Shown in pieces: positions 62,240 to 64,000 of a stretch of 64,000 bases of DNA. Source of the DNA: an uncultured Oscillospiraceae bacterium (GTDB lineage Bacteria; Bacillota; Clostridia; Oscillospirales; Oscillospiraceae); assembly GCA_910589155.1 (NCBI GenBank), contig CAJURY010000004.1, positions 25,616 through 89,615 of the forward strand. Direction: 5' to 3'. Position 1 is the first letter of the stretch, and the number at the start of each line of letters is the position of its first letter. Below the pieces are notes generated by a model. The model was given only the letters and a program-made list of their open reading frames with translations. It had not been told where the DNA came from and searched no databases. The position numbers and the translations under genes are program-made.

Positions 62240-63328
62240 ATGAATGCCTATGTTGTAGAGAAGCAGGCGTTGCTGAAAAACATTGAAATTTTGCGAAAAA
62301 GAATGGGAAATACCCTGATCTGGGGCGTTTTAAAAGGCGACGGCTATGGAATCGGCGCTGTAGAATTGGCGCAGCTTCTGTATGCCCAGGGGATCGACCA
62401 TTTCGCCGTGTGCGACTTGCAAGAGGCCAGAGCCCTGCGGGACGCGGGCTTTGACGAGGCCGCCATTTTCATGATGCGCTGCACCGCCGACCCGACTGAA
62501 ATTGACGAACTGCTGGATCTGCGGGTGATTCTTTCCGTTGGCTCCGCCGCCGACGCCAAGCGCATTGACGCCCTCGCCGCCCAGCGATCCTGCGTGGCGG
62601 AGGCGCATCTGAAAATCGACACCGGTATGGGACGTTTTGGTTTTTTGCCTGATGAAACCGGCCAGATGATTTCCGTTTACGCAAACTACAAGCATCTCGC
62701 TGTAACCGGGGTATACACCCATTTTCATTCCGCCCACAACCCCAAGCGCACGGAAGCCCAGTTTGTCCAGTTCCAAAACGCCCTGGAGGTCATTCGCGCC
62801 GCCGGCTACGAGCCGGGGATGGCGCACTGCTGCAATTCCACCGCCGCCTGGCGGTATGGCGCCATGCGCTGCGACGGCGTGCGTATCGGTTCGGCGCTTC
62901 TTGGCCGGGTGGGCTGGGCGGCGAGAGCCGGGCTGACGCCCATCGGCTACTGCGAGGCATCCATCGAAGCTCTGCGTACCCTCCCTGCCGGGCATACCGT
63001 GGGCTATGCCTGCGGCTATAAGGCAAAGGAGGATACGCCCATCGCCGTGGTGGGAGTGGGCTGGTGCAACGGATTTGGGGTTGACCGGGGCTTTGACCTC
63101 TGGCGACCCAAGGACTGCCTGCGGGGCGTGGGGCGCTATTTGAAGGCGCTGCTGCAAAAAAAAGCCCTGTATGTGACCATTGGCGGCAAGCCCTGCAAGG
63201 TTTTGGGGCATGTGGGCATGGTAAATATGGTGGTGGACGTATCCGGCCTGCGGTGCAAGCTGGGCGATCCGGTGGTTGTGCCCATCAATCCAGTGCTGCA
63301 AAAGAATCTGGAAATTGTCTATCGCTGA
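62240..63328 (+). CDS. Alanine racemase-family PLP enzyme with altered catalytic site
   Basis: A 362-aa fold type III protein. The PLP lysine is Lys32 (GVLKGDGYGIG), with DTGMGRFGF and THFHSA also conserved. In the second half, the GYADG motif that carries the catalytic tyrosine of alanine racemase reads GWCNG (Trp275). The usual C-terminal PYE-type motif is missing; the protein ends NPVLQKNLEIVYR. It may be a racemase of another amino acid or a divergent subgroup. AAAGGAGG precedes the ATG. Confidence 0.85.
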   Translation: MNAYVVEKQALLKNIEILRKRMGNTLIWGVLKGDGYGIGAVELAQLLYAQGIDHFAVCDLQEARALRDAGFDEAAIFMMRCTADPTEIDELLDLRVILSVGSAADAKRIDALAAQRSCVAEAHLKIDTGMGRFGFLPDETGQMISVYANYKHLAVTGVYTHFHSAHNPKRTEAQFVQFQNALEVIRAAGYEPGMAHCCNSTAAWRYGAMRCDGVRIGSALLGRVGWAARAGLTPIGYCEASIEALRTLPAGHTVGYACGYKAKEDTPIAVVGVGWCNGFGVDRGFDLWRPKDCLRGVGRYLKALLQKKALYVTIGGKPCKVLGHVGMVNMVVDVSGLRCKLGDPVVVPINPVLQKNLEIVYR

Positions 63329-63344
63329 TGAAATGGAGGCTATT

Positions 63345-64000
63345 ATGAAAAAATGCAAACTTTTAGCCCCGATCCTGGCCGCATCGCTTCTTTTATCAGG
63401 TTGCAGCGCGGAAAGCTTTTCGGATTGGGTTGACCAGGCCAGAAGCAAGTTTTTTCACACTTTGGGGAGCCTCTCCCAGGAGGCGGCGGATGAAACGTCG
63501 CCTACAGAAGCCACCGTGGCTGCGGAGCCAGTGGAAAACGAGGAAGGCGATTACCCTGCGGAGGTGGATTTTCAGTCGATTGTCTATACTCGCCCGGATG
63601 CTGAGGATTTCACCGCTCTGGTGGAGGCGTGCGCCCAGGCGCTGGATGGAAAAGATCGTTCCGCCGCGGTGGAAAAATGCCGGGAGGTTTTGGCGGCCTA
63701 CGATCACTTTTATGATATGTCCACCTATGCGTACATTCAATTCTGCAAGGATTTAAGCGATTCCAAGTGGCAGGAGGAATATGCCTGGTGCACCGCCAAT
63801 ACCACCGCCGTCCGGCAGGCGATGGATCGGTATTATGAAGCCTACGATGGCAGCAAAATTCCCGGTTTGGGCGTTGCGGACTATGACGGGCATTTTACCG
63901 CCACCGGCACAAGTATTTCCATGACGGACGAGCTGGCTTCCCTCTTCGACCAGGAAGCCGCGCTGGTGAACCGGTATTATGACCTGCTTGCCGCCGGCTC
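63345..64000 (+). CDS. Lipoprotein, partial (runs off the window)
   Basis: ATG at 63345 with GGAGG five bases upstream. The signal peptide MKKCKLLAPILAASLLLSGC ends at lipobox Cys20. The following 198 residues begin with an acidic, Thr/Glu-rich linker, then a helical region (FTALVEACAQALDGKDRSAA ... YEAYDGSKIPG). The helical part recalls M3-type oligopeptidase lipoproteins, but no HExxH is visible before the window ends. Function not assigned. Confidence 0.75.
   Translation, partial: MKKCKLLAPILAASLLLSGCSAESFSDWVDQARSKFFHTLGSLSQEAADETSPTEATVAAEPVENEEGDYPAEVDFQSIVYTRPDAEDFTALVEACAQALDGKDRSAAVEKCREVLAAYDHFYDMSTYAYIQFCKDLSDSKWQEEYAWCTANTTAVRQAMDRYYEAYDGSKIPGLGVADYDGHFTATGTSISMTDELASLFDQEAALVNRYYDLLAAG

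Overview
The window reads as chromosomal DNA from a member of the Bacillota, most likely a gut-type Clostridia (Oscillospirales-like). Supporting evidence: the gene order dnaA-dnaN-S4 protein-recF-gyrB-gyrA, a spoVT sporulation regulator, strong AGGAGG ribosome sites, a threonyl T-box, a CIRCE-controlled groESL, and mannoside-use genes of the kind found in gut bacteria. The lineage below phylum is an inference. No rRNA, tRNA, CRISPR array or intact transposase was seen.

Layout. 0-6.8 kb (mostly - strand): serS, a coiled-coil membrane protein, parB, parA, two perfect parS sites, a zinc-ribbon protein, gap, and a lone ABC ATPase. 6.8-9 kb: an AT-rich insert with a cytosine methylase and an endonuclease of the NgoMIV family (predicted site GCCGGC). 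9-16.7 kb: GNAT, two RNA methylases, a lipid-kinase-like gene, groES-groEL. 16.7-18.4 kb: a palindrome cluster, an XRE regulator/small-gene pair around an 18-bp inverted repeat, and two tandem type I toxin-antitoxin loci with 28-30 aa holin-like toxins and convergent antisense RNAs. 18.4-31.6 kb: an unrecognised gene, a TetR regulator, glpK, then the origin region. A decayed REP-type transposase lies between gyrB and gyrA. 32-35.5 kb: a three-gene phage-derived cassette (baseplate/fibre, fibre, holin). 35.7-43.8 kb: a mannoside ABC importer with a GH130 phosphorylase and a GH38 alpha-mannosidase. 44-64 kb: thrS with T-box, a 3D/G5 cell-wall protein, an AraC regulator, spoVT, a CBS protein, a TetR-ABC exporter operon, a peptide-binding lipoprotein, a laccase-domain protein, secA, an AlkZ-like glycosylase, a FemAB-like transferase, an alanine racemase-family gene and a truncated lipoprotein.

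Repeats. Most gene boundaries carry interspersed repeats. One family (here 'MITE') has terminal inverted repeats of the type CCGTAGGGGCGnACnTATG and comes in lengths from 34 to 331 bp. A second family (here 'R1', about 90-105 bp, marked by a CTCGACAgnAnCTGCC core) usually lies directly beside a MITE in a fixed relative orientation. A third (REP-like, TGTAGGGCGG...) flanks the transposase relic.

How the genes fit together: the window joins replication initiation, segregation and topology (dnaA/dnaN/recF/gyrBA, parAB/parS) with defence and stability modules (restriction-modification, type I toxins), a phage remnant, and a mannose-glycan import and breakdown unit.
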